A DNA stretch of 64,000 nucleotides from AP-15 sp963712825 (GTDB lineage: Bacteria; Pseudomonadota; Alphaproteobacteria; ATCC43930; CGMCC-115725): contig CAVQJP010000002.1 in NCBI GenBank assembly GCA_963712825.1, forward strand, positions 496,001 to 560,000. The letters are read 5' to 3'. The notes under the pieces are model-generated. The model made no database searches, had not been told where the DNA came from, and was given only the letters and a program-made list of their open reading frames with translations. Of this stretch, positions 17,280 through 25,183 are shown piece after piece; position 1 is the stretch's first letter, and each line of letters starts with the position of its first letter. A program made the position numbers and the translations under genes.

Positions 17280-18524
17280 TCACAGCGCGGAGAGGCGGCG
17301 CTCGAGATAGCCGCGCTCGACCGCGTTGGCGGTCAGGGCAAGGGCGCGGCGATAAGCCTCGGCAGCGGCCGACCGCGATCCGAGGCGGCGCAGCAGGTCG
17401 GCGCGCGCCGCGTGAAACAAATGGTAGCGGTCGAGCCCGGGGAGCGCCCCGATCAGCGTGAGGCCGTGCTGCGGCCCCTCGCTCATGCCGATCGCGACGG
17501 CGCGGTTCAGCAGCACGACGGGATTGGGTTCGATCCGCGCCAGCTCGCCATAGAGGTCGGCGATCTGCCCCCAGTCGGTCTCCTGCGCGCTCGCGGCTTC
17601 GGCATGCACCGCGGCAATCGCGGCCTGCAATTGATAGGAGCCGACCCGGCCGCGCCGCAACGCCGCTTCGACCAGCGCCAATCCCTCGCGGATCTGGACG
17701 CGATCCCACAGCGAGCGGTCCTGCTCGTCGAGGGTCACCAGCATGCCGGCGGCGTCGACCCGGGCCCGGCGGCGCGAATCGTGCAGCAGCATCAGCGCCA
17801 GCAGGCCGAGATTTTCCGGCTCGGGCGCGTCAATGTCGCACAGCATATGAGCGAGCCGGATCGCCTCGGCGCACAGCTCGCGGCGGGTCAGCGCATCCCC
17901 CGACGTCGCGAGGTAGCCTTCGTTGAAGATCAGGTAGATGACCGCCTGCACCGCGGCGCGGCGGTCGCCGAGCCGGTCCTCGGCCGGCACCTCGTAAGGG
18001 ATGCGCGCGTCGTGGATTTTGCGCTTGGCGCGCACCAGACGCTGCGCCAGGGCGGGCTCGGCAACCAGAAAGGCGCGGGCGATCTCGCCGGTGGTAAGCC
18101 CGCCCAAGGTGCGCAAAGTCAGCGCGATCTGCGCCTCGCGATTGAGCGCGGGATGACAGCAGGTGAAGATCAGGCGCAGCCGGTCGTCGGGAAGCGCCGA
18201 GAGCGGGTCTTCGGGATCGTCGGCATCTTCGGTCGTCGCGGGCATCGGCTCATTCTCCAGGACAGCCTGCTTTTCGCGGCGGGTGCGCTCGCGACGGCGC
18301 GCGTCGATCAGCTTGCGGCAGGCGGCGGTCGTGATCCAGGCGCCCGGGTTGGCCGGAATGCCGCGGGCGTTCCAGTGGGCGAGCGCGGCGGCAAAGGCCT
18401 CCTGCATCGCCTCCTCGGCGCGGTCGAAGGAGCCGCACAGCCGGATCAGGCTGGCTATGATCCGGCCATGCTCGCGGCGGAACACCGTCTCCGCCGCGGC
18501 ACGGATGTCGGCCGATTGCGCCAT
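17280..18524 (-). CDS. ECF-type RNA polymerase sigma factor with DUF6596 C-terminal domain
   Basis: A 414-residue sigma factor of the ECF41-like/YlaC-annotated long group. Region 2 spans about residues 8-85 (FRREHGRIIASLIRL, then AEEAMQEAFAAALAHW and the -10-binding GAWITTAACRKLID). Region 4 lies near 115-165 (DDRLRLIFTCCHPAL and LTTGEIARAFLVAEPALAQR, the helix-turn-helix). A 230-residue C-terminal extension of TPR-like helices (YLIFNEGYLATSG, LNRAVAIGMSEGP) is characteristic of DUF6596. Such sigma factors are regularly encoded next to YciI/DGPF proteins, exactly as here: the YciI gene ends 14 nt upstream. A longer frame to 18842 has no convincing start. The signal sensed is unknown; the C-terminal domain probably regulates activity. 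Confidence 0.9.
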   Translation of the reverse strand: MAQSADIRAAAETVFRREHGRIIASLIRLCGSFDRAEEAMQEAFAAALAHWNARGIPANPGAWITTAACRKLIDARRRERTRREKQAVLENEPMPATTEDADDPEDPLSALPDDRLRLIFTCCHPALNREAQIALTLRTLGGLTTGEIARAFLVAEPALAQRLVRAKRKIHDARIPYEVPAEDRLGDRRAAVQAVIYLIFNEGYLATSGDALTRRELCAEAIRLAHMLCDIDAPEPENLGLLALMLLHDSRRRARVDAAGMLVTLDEQDRSLWDRVQIREGLALVEAALRRGRVGSYQLQAAIAAVHAEAASAQETDWGQIADLYGELARIEPNPVVLLNRAVAIGMSEGPQHGLTLIGALPGLDRYHLFHAARADLLRRLGSRSAAAEAYRRALALTANAVERGYLERRLSAL

Positions 18525-18538
18525 CGACCGCGCCCCGC

Positions 18539-18904
18539 CTAGCGCGCCGGCAACTCGGCAATCGGGCGGATCTCGACGCACCCCTCGCCGCCTCTGCACG
18601 AGGTTGGGATCTTCGCGGCCCAGCCGATCGCCTCGTCGAGATCGCGGCAGTCGAGAATGTAATAGCCGGCGAGCTGCTCCTTGGTCTCGGCAAACGGCCC
18701 GTCGGTTATCATCGGCTTGCCGCCTTCGGTCCGGACCGTGGTCGCGGTCGCGGTGGGCTGCAGCGGCTCCGCCGCCTCGAATATGCCGCGGCGCCGAGTC
18801 TCGTCGATGACCGCCCAGTGCGCCGCCTTGACCCGCTCCCATTCGTCGGGCGAGCCCTCAGCCATCTCGGTCTCGCGGCTGTAGATCAGCAGCATGTAGC
18901 GCAT
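18539..18904 (-). CDS. YciI family protein (DGPF domain), copy 1
   Basis: A 121-residue dimeric alpha-beta protein of the YciI/DGPF family. MRYMLLIYSRE forms the first strand, and ITDGPFAETKEQLAGYYILD (about residues 65-84) contains the defining DGPF motif and the conserved Glu-Gly pattern. The ending CVEIRPIAEL is also typical. It sits 15 nt downstream of a glutathione transferase-like gene and 14 nt upstream of the sigma-factor gene, so the three are cotranscribed. The enzymatic role is uncertain; a sensing or small-molecule-processing function tied to the sigma factor is inferred from repeated co-occurrence. Confidence 0.9.
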   Translation of the reverse strand: MRYMLLIYSRETEMAEGSPDEWERVKAAHWAVIDETRRRGIFEAAEPLQPTATATTVRTEGGKPMITDGPFAETKEQLAGYYILDCRDLDEAIGWAAKIPTSCRGGEGCVEIRPIAELPAR

Positions 18905-18919
18905 CGTCGCTTCTCCGGC

Positions 18920-19576
18920 TTAGCCCATGATGTCCCAGGAGGAGCGGCCGGGGAAGGGCGGCGGCGTGGTCTGCGCGACGCTGGTCCGCGTCGCGTGGCG
19001 CTTGTAATACGCGTCGAGCTTCGTCGCGCGGCGCAGCATGGCCCGGCTCTCCGGCAGCTTGTCCAGATAGAACAGGATCGGCAGCAGGTTGATGTCGGCG
19101 AGAGTAAACCCGTCGCCGACAAGATGGCCGGTTTTGCCGACGGCGCGGTCGAGCAACGCCACAACTGGCTCCATCTTCGGCAGCGCCGCATCGATGACGG
19201 CGCGGTTGGGCTGACCGTCCGGCGTCCCCGGAAAAAAGTACGCGGCGAGATATTGGCGCACCAGCAACGGGTCGACATGGGTGTTGACGAGCGAAACCCA
19301 CTGCTCGGCGCGGGCGCCGGCGACCGGGTCCCGCGGCGCCAAGGGCGGGCCGGCAAAGGCGTGGTCGACGTAAAAGCAGATCGCGCGCGATTCGCAGAGG
19401 GTCACGTCGCCGTGGCGCATCGCCGGGATCTTGCCGAACGGGTGGATCGCGTCGACCTCCGGGGTGTGCGGCACCGCCGGCACGAGGGTGTAGGGCACGT
19501 CCTTTTCGACGCAGGCGATGCGCGCGACCCAGACATAATTGCTCTGCGGCGCGCCGACGATCTGTAGCTCGGGCAT
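18920..19576 (-). CDS. Glutathione S-transferase family protein
   Basis: A 218-residue cytosolic GST. The N-terminal thioredoxin-like half carries ACVEKDVPYTLVP and the cis-Pro/gamma-glutamyl site FGKIPAMRHGDVTLCESRAI at about residues 50-69. The all-helical half has the N-capping segment GDGFTLADINLLPIL, the conserved folding motif of GSTs. The ATG at 19576 has GGAGAG 6-9 nt upstream; the frame continues to 19747, but that extension is translation of a palindromic repeat, not protein. It is co-transcribed with the YciI and sigma genes. The position of the catalytic Ser/Tyr/Cys is not clear from sequence alone, so the subclass stays open. Confidence 0.9.
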   Translation of the reverse strand: MPELQIVGAPQSNYVWVARIACVEKDVPYTLVPAVPHTPEVDAIHPFGKIPAMRHGDVTLCESRAICFYVDHAFAGPPLAPRDPVAGARAEQWVSLVNTHVDPLLVRQYLAAYFFPGTPDGQPNRAVIDAALPKMEPVVALLDRAVGKTGHLVGDGFTLADINLLPILFYLDKLPESRAMLRRATKLDAYYKRHATRTSVAQTTPPPFPGRSSWDIMG

Positions 19577-19630
19577 GTGTTCTCTCCAAATGGACAGGCG
19601 GGCTTGGGGTAGTGCCGAATTGAGAAAGCT

Positions 19631-19720
19631 CGTCATTGCGAGCAACGCGAAGCAATCTCGTCGATAACGCATCGACTGGCCGGGATTGCCGCGTCGCCCA
19701 CTGGGCTCCTCGCAATGACG
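19631..19720. repeat. Palindromic intergenic repeat, about 90 bp
   Basis: Begins CGTCATTGCG and ends CGCAATGACG, a perfect 10-bp inverted pair, with inner arms around GCGAAGCAATC and GGGATTGCCGCGTC. The pattern CATTGCGAGC-x-GCGAAGCAATC is a familiar dispersed repeat of alphaproteobacterial genomes. It lies between the second YciI gene and the GST gene and is wrongly read as an N-terminal extension of the GST by a naive frame search. Confidence 0.8.
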
Positions 19721-19746
19721 GCCGCTTTTTCCGATCGGTTGAACCA

Positions 19747-20109
19747 CTAACCTTTCATCGGGTCGATCTGGCGGACTTCGATGCTGCCGCCGTATTTGAA
19801 ATGCGGGCAGCTTTCCGCGGTGCGGCAGGCCTCGTCGTAGTCGCGGGCGGCGATCAGGAAAAAGCCGCCGAGCAATTCCTTGCTCTCGGCAAAGGGGCCG
19901 TCGGTCGTCATGATGCGGTCGCCTGCCGCGCGCAACACCCGCCCGGCGTCAACGGTCAGCTTTTCGCCGGCCTTGAGCCGGCCTTCGGCGCGCAGCCGGT
20001 CGCCCCACGCCATGTATTCCTTGGTGACGGCCGCCTTCCGTTCCGGCGAGAACGAGACCGCCGGCGGCGCACTGGCGGGGTGGTGCAGCAGCAGGATGAA
20101 ATCGGGCAT
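19747..20109 (-). CDS. YciI family protein (DGPF domain), copy 2
   Basis: A 120-residue protein of the same family as the gene at 18539 but clearly divergent from it. It begins MPDFILLLHHPA, contains TTDGPFAESKELLGGFFLIA at about residues 68-87 and ends SIEVRQIDP. A ribosome-binding GGAGGA sits just upstream of its ATG. It heads the set YciI - (palindromic repeat) - GST - YciI - sigma factor; the 170-nt gap with the repeat may separate it transcriptionally. Two paralogues flanking one sigma factor is a common arrangement for this gene type. Confidence 0.9.
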   Translation of the reverse strand: MPDFILLLHHPASAPPAVSFSPERKAAVTKEYMAWGDRLRAEGRLKAGEKLTVDAGRVLRAAGDRIMTTDGPFAESKELLGGFFLIAARDYDEACRTAESCPHFKYGGSIEVRQIDPMKG

Positions 20110-20223
20110 GACAGGCTCCTCCTACAGGCGGACCCGGCAAAATCGCCGCCGCCTGTCCTGACGACGATCGGAGGCCGGCAAATCGACATCGCCCTTCGAC
20201 AAAATGCGGATCGCCGGCGATGC

Positions 20224-20254
20224 TTGCCCCGGCATCGGCGACAGCTGATATAGT
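20224..20254 (+). promoter_or_regulatory. Promoter of the SRP RNA
   Basis: TATAGT at 20249-20254 (five of six matches to the -10 consensus), with TTGCCC at 20224-20229 as a possible -35 box at a 19-nt spacing. Transcription would start near 20260, which coincides with the predicted 5' end of the SRP RNA. The -35 assignment is weaker than the -10. Confidence 0.5.
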
Positions 20255-20257
20255 GGC

Positions 20258-20358
20258 GTGGGAGCCCGGCGGCGGGCAGGCCTCTCGCCAACCCGGTCAG
20301 GTCCGGAAGGAAGCAGCCGTAACGAGCTATGGCCTGGGTCGCCGATCCGGTCTCCCAC
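20258..20358 (+). ncRNA. ffs: Signal recognition particle 4.5S RNA, small bacterial type
   Basis: The universally conserved domain IV is present, with GGTCAGGTCCGGAAGGAAGC starting near 20295 followed by AGCCGTAACGAG. The GGAAGGAAGC loop is the binding site for the Ffh protein. The ends pair as GTGGGAG (20258-20264) and CTCCCAC (20352-20358), closing a hairpin of about 100 nt, the normal size for Gram-negative SRP RNA. With Ffh it targets nascent membrane proteins to the membrane. It ends 20 nt before dnaX. Confidence 0.95.
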
Positions 20359-20378
20359 CCGCGATCCGGGGTTCCTCA

Positions 20379-22316
20379 ATGAGCGATCCGGCGAAGGCCT
20401 ACCGCGTTCTCGCCCGCAAATACCGGCCGCAGACCTTTGCCGAGCTGATCGGGCAGGAGGCGGTCGTGCGCACCCTGGCGAATGCGATCGCGACCGGACG
20501 CATCGCCCATGCCTTTATCCTGACCGGGGTGCGCGGAGTCGGCAAGACCACGACCGCGCGGATCATCGCCCGCGCGCTGAATTGCGTCGGCCCGGACGGG
20601 ACGGGGGGCGCGACCGCCGAGCCTTGCGGCGAGTGCGTCCATTGCCGCTCGATCGCCGAGGATCGCCATGTCGACGTGATCGAGATGGACGCGGCCTCGC
20701 GCACCGGGGTCGACGACATCCGCGAGCTGACCGAAGGGGTGCGCTACCGCCCGGTCTCGGCGCGCTACAAGGTCTACATCATCGACGAAGTCCACATGCT
20801 CTCGAAAAACGCCTTCAACGCGCTGTTGAAGACGTTGGAGGAGCCGCCGCCCGCCGTCGTCTTTGTGTTCGCGACGACCGAAATCCACAAGGTTCCGGTG
20901 ACGGTGCTGTCGCGCTGCCAGCGGTTTTCGTTGCGCCGCGTGTCAGCGGAATTGCTCGCCGCGCACTATCGCGGGGTCGCCGAGGCCGAGATGGTCGAGG
21001 CCGAGCCGGCGGCGTTGGCATTGATCGCGCGCGCCGCCGACGGCTCGGTGCGCGACGGGTTGTCTCTGCTCGACCAGGCGATCGCATTGTCGGCCGGGCG
21101 GGTCAGCGAAGATCAGGTGCGCGACATGCTCGGCGTCGCCGATCGCGGACAGGTCTTCGATTTGCTCGAAATGGTGTTGCGCGGCGACGCGGCGGCGGCT
21201 TTGGCGCAATTCGACCGGCTTTACCGGGAGGGGGCCGACCCGCTGCTGGTGCTGCAGGAATTGCTCGACCTTGCGCATTTCCTGACCCGGCTCAAGCTGG
21301 CGCCCGACGCCGGCGTCGGCGACCCGATCGCCGAGGGCGACCGCGAGCGCGCCCGTCCCCTCGCCGACAAGCTCTCGATGCCGGTCTTGGCGCGGGCGTG
21401 GCAGATGCTGCTCAAAGGATTGGGCGAGGTGCAGGAAGCGCCGTCGCCGATCCAGGCGGCCGAGATGGTGCTGGTGCGGCTCGCCTATGTCGCCGACTTG
21501 CCGGCCCCGGCCGAGCTGGTGCGGGTGCTGCACGGCACGCCGGCGGGGCAGGGCGTGACGGCGGGCCAGGGCGTAACGGTGGGTCAGGGCCAGGGCGTGA
21601 CGGGGCAGGGCATGATAATCCGGGCCGAGCCGGCCGCTGCCGCTGGGCTGGTGCCGGCGCCGGCCGTAGGGCGGGTGCCCGCCATGGCGCCGGTTGCCGC
21701 GCCGCCGCGCGAGCCGGACCGGCCGGTTGCCGCGGCACCGTCTCGGCCATTTGCCGGCGGCGCGCTGCGGGCGCCGGCCGAGCCGATCCAAACCGCCCCG
21801 GACGCGATGCCCGAGGCTGCACCTGAGCCCGTCGCCCCGGCCTCGCCAGTTGCGGAGCTGGAGGCGATGCCGCAGAGCTTTGCCGAGGTCGTCGCCCTCT
21901 TCGACAGACGGCGCGAGCCGGTGCTGAGCTCGCATCTTGCCGCCTATCTGCACCTGGTGAGCTTCGAGCCGGGGCGTATCGAGTTCCGTCCGGCGCCGGG
22001 CGCGCCGCGCGATCTTGCCAACCGTCTGGGCCAGCTGCTTGGCGAGTGGACCGGAAACCGCTGGCTCGTCGCGGTGTCCGAGGCCGAGGGCGAGCCGACC
22101 CTGCGCCAGCGCCGCGAAGAGCGCGAGGCCGAGCTGCGCAGCGGGGTCGCCGCGCACCCGTTGGTGCAGGCCGTGCTGGCGACCTTTCCCGGCGCCACGA
22201 TCGCGGCCGTGCGCGAGCGCTTTGCCGCCGCAGAAGCGGAAGCGGCGGATGGCGACGCGCCGGGTGCGGACGACAGCGATCCCGACGAGGCCAACTCAGA
22301 AGAGGACCGGGCATGA
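20379..22316 (+). CDS. dnaX: DNA polymerase III subunit gamma/tau
   Basis: A 645-residue clamp-loader ATPase of the replicase. It opens YRVLARKYRPQTFAELIGQE and carries Walker A GVRGVGKTT (about residues 51-59), a zinc module with Cys near 69 and PCGECVHC at 83-90, Walker B/sensor IIDEVHMLSKNAFNALLKTL at about 135-154 and the SRC motif LSRCQRF. After the third AAA+ domain comes a Pro/Ala-rich linker (about 385-490) containing a short tandem repeat of GQGVT units at 21543-21610. The tau C-terminal domain follows, contacting the polymerase (LFDRRREPVLSSHLAAYLHL). The frame is open upstream to 20220 through the SRP RNA, so ATG 20379 is chosen. Its stop overlaps the ybaB start (ATGA). No obvious programmed-slippage A-run is seen. 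Confidence 0.96.
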   Translation: MSDPAKAYRVLARKYRPQTFAELIGQEAVVRTLANAIATGRIAHAFILTGVRGVGKTTTARIIARALNCVGPDGTGGATAEPCGECVHCRSIAEDRHVDVIEMDAASRTGVDDIRELTEGVRYRPVSARYKVYIIDEVHMLSKNAFNALLKTLEEPPPAVVFVFATTEIHKVPVTVLSRCQRFSLRRVSAELLAAHYRGVAEAEMVEAEPAALALIARAADGSVRDGLSLLDQAIALSAGRVSEDQVRDMLGVADRGQVFDLLEMVLRGDAAAALAQFDRLYREGADPLLVLQELLDLAHFLTRLKLAPDAGVGDPIAEGDRERARPLADKLSMPVLARAWQMLLKGLGEVQEAPSPIQAAEMVLVRLAYVADLPAPAELVRVLHGTPAGQGVTAGQGVTVGQGQGVTGQGMIIRAEPAAAAGLVPAPAVGRVPAMAPVAAPPREPDRPVAAAPSRPFAGGALRAPAEPIQTAPDAMPEAAPEPVAPASPVAELEAMPQSFAEVVALFDRRREPVLSSHLAAYLHLVSFEPGRIEFRPAPGAPRDLANRLGQLLGEWTGNRWLVAVSEAEGEPTLRQRREEREAELRSGVAAHPLVQAVLATFPGATIAAVRERFAAAEAEAADGDAPGADDSDPDEANSEEDRA

Positions 22317-22636
22317 AAAACATCGGCCAGCTGATGAAGCAGGCGCAGGCGATGCAGGAAAAGATGGCCGAGATGCAGGCTCAGCTCGAAGCCGTCGAGA
22401 TGACCGGCGTGGCCGGCGCCGGCATGGTCGAGCTGACCCTGAACGGCAAGAGCGACATGAAGAAGATCAAGATCGACAACTCGCTGCTCGACCCGAACGA
22501 AGTCGAGGTGCTCGAGGATTTGATCGTCGCCGCCTTTGCCGACGCCCGGCGCAAGGTTTCCGCCCATGCCGAGGAGGAGATGCAGAAGCTGACCGGCGGC
22601 ATGCCTCTGCCGGGCGGCATCAAGCTGCCGTTTTGA
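22313..22636 (+). CDS. ybaB: YbaB/EbfC family nucleoid-associated protein
   Basis: 107 residues beginning MKNIGQLMKQAQAMQEKMAE, a long amphipathic helix, then a beta hairpin (VELTLNGKSDMKKIKID) and a C-terminal helix with AFADARRKVSAHAEEEMQKL. The ending GGMPLPGGIKLPF is the family's usual tail. These small dimers bind DNA and are almost always encoded between dnaX and recR. Here the ATG overlaps the dnaX stop by 4 nt, but recR lies 1.7 kb away beyond an insertion sequence. Confidence 0.96.
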   Translation: MKNIGQLMKQAQAMQEKMAEMQAQLEAVEMTGVAGAGMVELTLNGKSDMKKIKIDNSLLDPNEVEVLEDLIVAAFADARRKVSAHAEEEMQKLTGGMPLPGGIKLPF

Positions 22637-22723
22637 TGCATCGGCGTGGTCTATGCCGTTAATGGCCCGTCGCTTCTCATCCTGGCGGGTGAGCGTGTGA
22701 AGATGTGGGATCGCACGGGAAAT

Positions 22724-22846
22724 GTCATTCCGGGATGCCCGTCAGGGCAGGCCCGGAATCTATGAAAACGGCGCCTCTTATACCGTTCGGTACGTCGGTT
22801 GCACGGGTTCCGGGCTCGCGGGCATTGCCCGCGCCCCGGAATGATG
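22724..22846. repeat. Palindromic intergenic repeat, about 120 bp
   Basis: Starts GTCATTCCGGGATG and ends CCCCGGAATGATG, with inner arms CAGGCCCGGAATC and GGGTTCCGGG. CATTCCGGG/CCCGGAATG is a frequent dispersed intergenic palindrome of alphaproteobacteria. It follows ybaB directly and precedes the IS110 gene. It belongs to a different repeat family from the 19631-19720 element. Confidence 0.75.
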
Positions 22847-22886
22847 AGGTGGACGGCCCCTGCTCCCCGGCATCGAGGTGCCATAA

Positions 22887-23998
22887 GGCGGTCGTGTCAA
22901 TGCGACCGCATGGAGGAGGCCGTCCGCGATCGAGGTTAGCACGATTGGGTTGGATATCGCGAAACGGGTGTTTCAGGTGCACGGCGTGGATGCGGCCGGC
23001 AAAGTCGTGGTGCGCCGCCAGTTGCGACGCAGCGAGGTCGTGCGGTTCTTTGCCAAGCTGGCGCCTTGCCTGGTCGGGCTGGAGGCGTGCGCGACGGCGC
23101 ATTACTGGGGTCGGGAGATCGCGGTGCTCGGCCATTGCGTGCGATTGATGCCGCCGACGCGGGTCAAGCCCTACAGCCTGCCCCGGCGAAGGCCGGGGTC
23201 AAATGGGGCCGCAAGAACGACATGGTCGATGCGGCGGCCTGTTGCGAGGCGGTGAGCCGGCCGAGCATGCAATTTGTGCCGCTGAAAAGCGTGCCCGACC
23301 AGGCCGCGCTGATGACCCATCGCGCCCGCCAGCTGCTGGTCGAGCAGCGCACCCGGCTCGCCAACGCGATCCGCGGCCATCTGGCCGAGCTGGGGATCAT
23401 CGCCCAGAAAGGGCAGGCCGGGTTTGCCGCGCTGCTGGTGATGATCGAGCGTCTGGAAGACCCGCATCTGCCGGCCGAGATCCGCCCGGTTCTCGCGGTC
23501 CTGGCCGAGCAGTGGCGCAGCCTTGGCCCGCAGATTGCCGTACTCGAGCGCCAGATCCTGACCTGGCACAACAGCAATGCCGACAGCCGGCGGCTCGCCA
23601 CGATCCCGCAATTCGGGCCGATTGTGTCGAGCGCGCTCGTCGCCACCGCCGGCGACGCCACGCGGTTCAAGAGTGGGCGGCAGTTCGCCGCCTGGCTTGG
23701 GCTGGTGCCAGCGCAGAACTCGACCGGCGGCAAGGAGCGGCTCGGCGGCATCACCAAATCGGGCGACCGCTATCTGCGCCAGCTCCTGGTGATCGCGGCG
23801 ACGGGGTTGGTCCATCGGGCGCGGGCCAAACCCGAGATCGCGCCCTGGTTCGCCCAGCTGCTTGGCAGAATGCCGGTGCGCAAGGCGACCGTGGCGCTCG
23901 CCAACAAAATGGCCCGCATCGCTTGGGCGCTGCTGGCCAAACAAACCGCCTACCGCGCGCCGCCGTCGATCGCAACCGAGACCGTCCGGGCAGCTTGA
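22887..23998 (+). mobile_element. IS110-family transposase gene, frameshifted by a 23-bp insertion
   Basis: The first frame reads STIGLDIAKRVFQVHGVDAAG (from about 22938; the Asp is the DEDD catalytic site), then LVGLEACATAHYWGREI and VRLMPPTRVKPY. The second frame resumes with VKWGRKNDMVDAAACCEAVS and runs through the C-terminal transposase_20 domain (TIPQFGPIVSSALVA, FAAWLGLVP, GGKERLGGITKSGDRYLRQL) to the stop at 23996-23998. The two are separated by exactly 23 extra bases at 23175-23197; deleting them rejoins VKPY directly to VKWGRKND. No good ATG or GTG precedes the first frame after the in-frame TAA at 22884, so the N-terminus may also be damaged. IS110 elements lack clear terminal inverted repeats, so the element ends are not defined. 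It splits ybaB from recR. Confidence 0.9.
23175..23197. repeat. 23-bp palindromic mini-insertion inside the transposase gene
   Basis: The extra sequence is a near-perfect hairpin: CCCCGGC, loop GAAG, GCCGGGG (the last base shared with the host gene). It breaks the IS110 reading frame. A closely related 26-bp copy is at 24179-24204. Confidence 0.75.
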
Positions 23999-24353
23999 TT
24001 GCAGCGACCGCCACAGACAACCCAATGCGAGGGCGATGGATCGTGATGAGCACCGATCGGTCGAGCCGAGGATCGGACCAGCCCGCAATGTCATTGAGCT
24101 TCAAGCTCGTCGGAATGATTACGGGAGCCAATCCGCGGACTTCATCAGGGCCAGCGGCCAAGCGTGCCGCGCTCACAGAGCCTGCCCTCGCGAAGGCGGG
24201 GGCCGGACACATGACCGCACCCGAACCGATGCGCCATCCGTTTTTTTCCCTTGCACCGCAGGGGTCGTCCACACATGACTTCGTTGGGGATTTTCGCATA
24301 CGCGCGCAGGCCGGGACTCGGGGAGCCGGGCACCAGCACCTGACTTAGAACAC
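23999..24353. other. 355-bp gap between the IS110 gene and recR
   Basis: No credible gene. It should hold the right end of the IS110 element and any promoter now serving recR. It includes the second copy of the small GAAG-loop palindrome (24179-24204). Confidence 0.4.
24179..24204. repeat. Second copy of the small GAAG palindrome
   Basis: Reads AGCCTGCCCTCGCGAAGGCG then GGGGCC. Compared with AGCCTGCCCCGGCGAAGGCC in the transposase gene, the first nine bases and the GCGAAGGC core are shared, so the two copies belong to one dispersed mini-repeat. Confidence 0.6.
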
Positions 24354-24935
24354 TTGTCCGAGCTCGACACCCTGATCCAGCTGCTGGCGAAGTTGCCGGG
24401 GCTCGGCCCGCGCTCGGCGCGGCGCGCGGCATTGCATCTGGTCAAGCGGCGCGAAAGCCTGATGACGCCGCTGGCGGCGGCGCTGGCGCGCGCGGCCGAG
24501 GCGATCCGGCCGTGTCCGGTCTGCGGCAATCTCGACACGATCGAGCCCTGTGCGATCTGCCGCGACCCGCGGCGCGACGGTGCCGCGATCTGCGTCGTCG
24601 AGGACCTGGCCGATCTGTGGGCGCTCGAGCGCACCGGCGCCTTTCGCGGCCGGTATCACGTGCTCGGCGGAACCTTGTCGGCGCTCGACGGGGTCGGTCC
24701 CGAGGATTTGACGATCGACCGGCTGGTCGCCCGCGTCAAACCCGGTCAGGAATTGATCCTGGCGCTGAACGCCACGGTCGAGGGCCAGACCACCGCGCAT
24801 TACATTGCCGACCGCCTCGCCGGCAGCGGGGTCAAGCTGTCGCGCCTGGCCCAGGGTGTCCCGATCGGCGGCGAGCTCGACTATCTCGACGACGGCACCC
24901 TGACCGCCGCGCTCAACGCAAGGCGGCCCCTCTGA
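24354..24935 (+). CDS. recR: Recombination mediator protein RecR
   Basis: A 193-residue DNA-repair protein that, with RecO and RecF, loads RecA on gapped DNA. It has the N-terminal helix-hairpin-helix LAKLPGLGPRSARRAALHL, the four-Cys zinc finger CPVCGNLDTIEPCAIC at about residues 53-68 and the Toprim domain starting ICVVEDLADLWALERTG. A C-terminal Walker-like stretch follows (VPIGGELDYLDDGTLTAAL). Length and motifs are complete. The start is TTG 24354 (MSELDTLIQLLAKLPG); no ATG or GTG lies in frame nearby. An IS110 gene separates it from ybaB, so it has probably lost the usual dnaX-ybaB cotranscription. Confidence 0.94.
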   Translation: MSELDTLIQLLAKLPGLGPRSARRAALHLVKRRESLMTPLAAALARAAEAIRPCPVCGNLDTIEPCAICRDPRRDGAAICVVEDLADLWALERTGAFRGRYHVLGGTLSALDGVGPEDLTIDRLVARVKPGQELILALNATVEGQTTAHYIADRLAGSGVKLSRLAQGVPIGGELDYLDDGTLTAALNARRPL

Positions 24936-25183
24936 CCGCGCTCCCGGCCGGGCCACGCAACCTGACAGCTACGGAATTCAGCGGGGTGCGGTTTGGGCAA
25001 GGGAGCGGCGGGAGGGCATGATTGTCCCATCGGAAACAGCGGCTTTCGGCACTTTGGCTGTTCTATCCCACTTTCAAACCAGGATTAGGTTGCAGCTCGT
25101 ACATTGTCGCGTGTATTCTTGAAACGTTCCTTTGGTGCACCTATGTGTCTATTCTCCATCCGGGTGCGGTTCTCGGGGGCAAT

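Noticed and set aside
19577..19747. N-terminal extension of the glutathione transferase
   Set aside because: The extra 57 codons translate the palindromic repeat at 19631-19720; a good ribosome site precedes ATG 19576.
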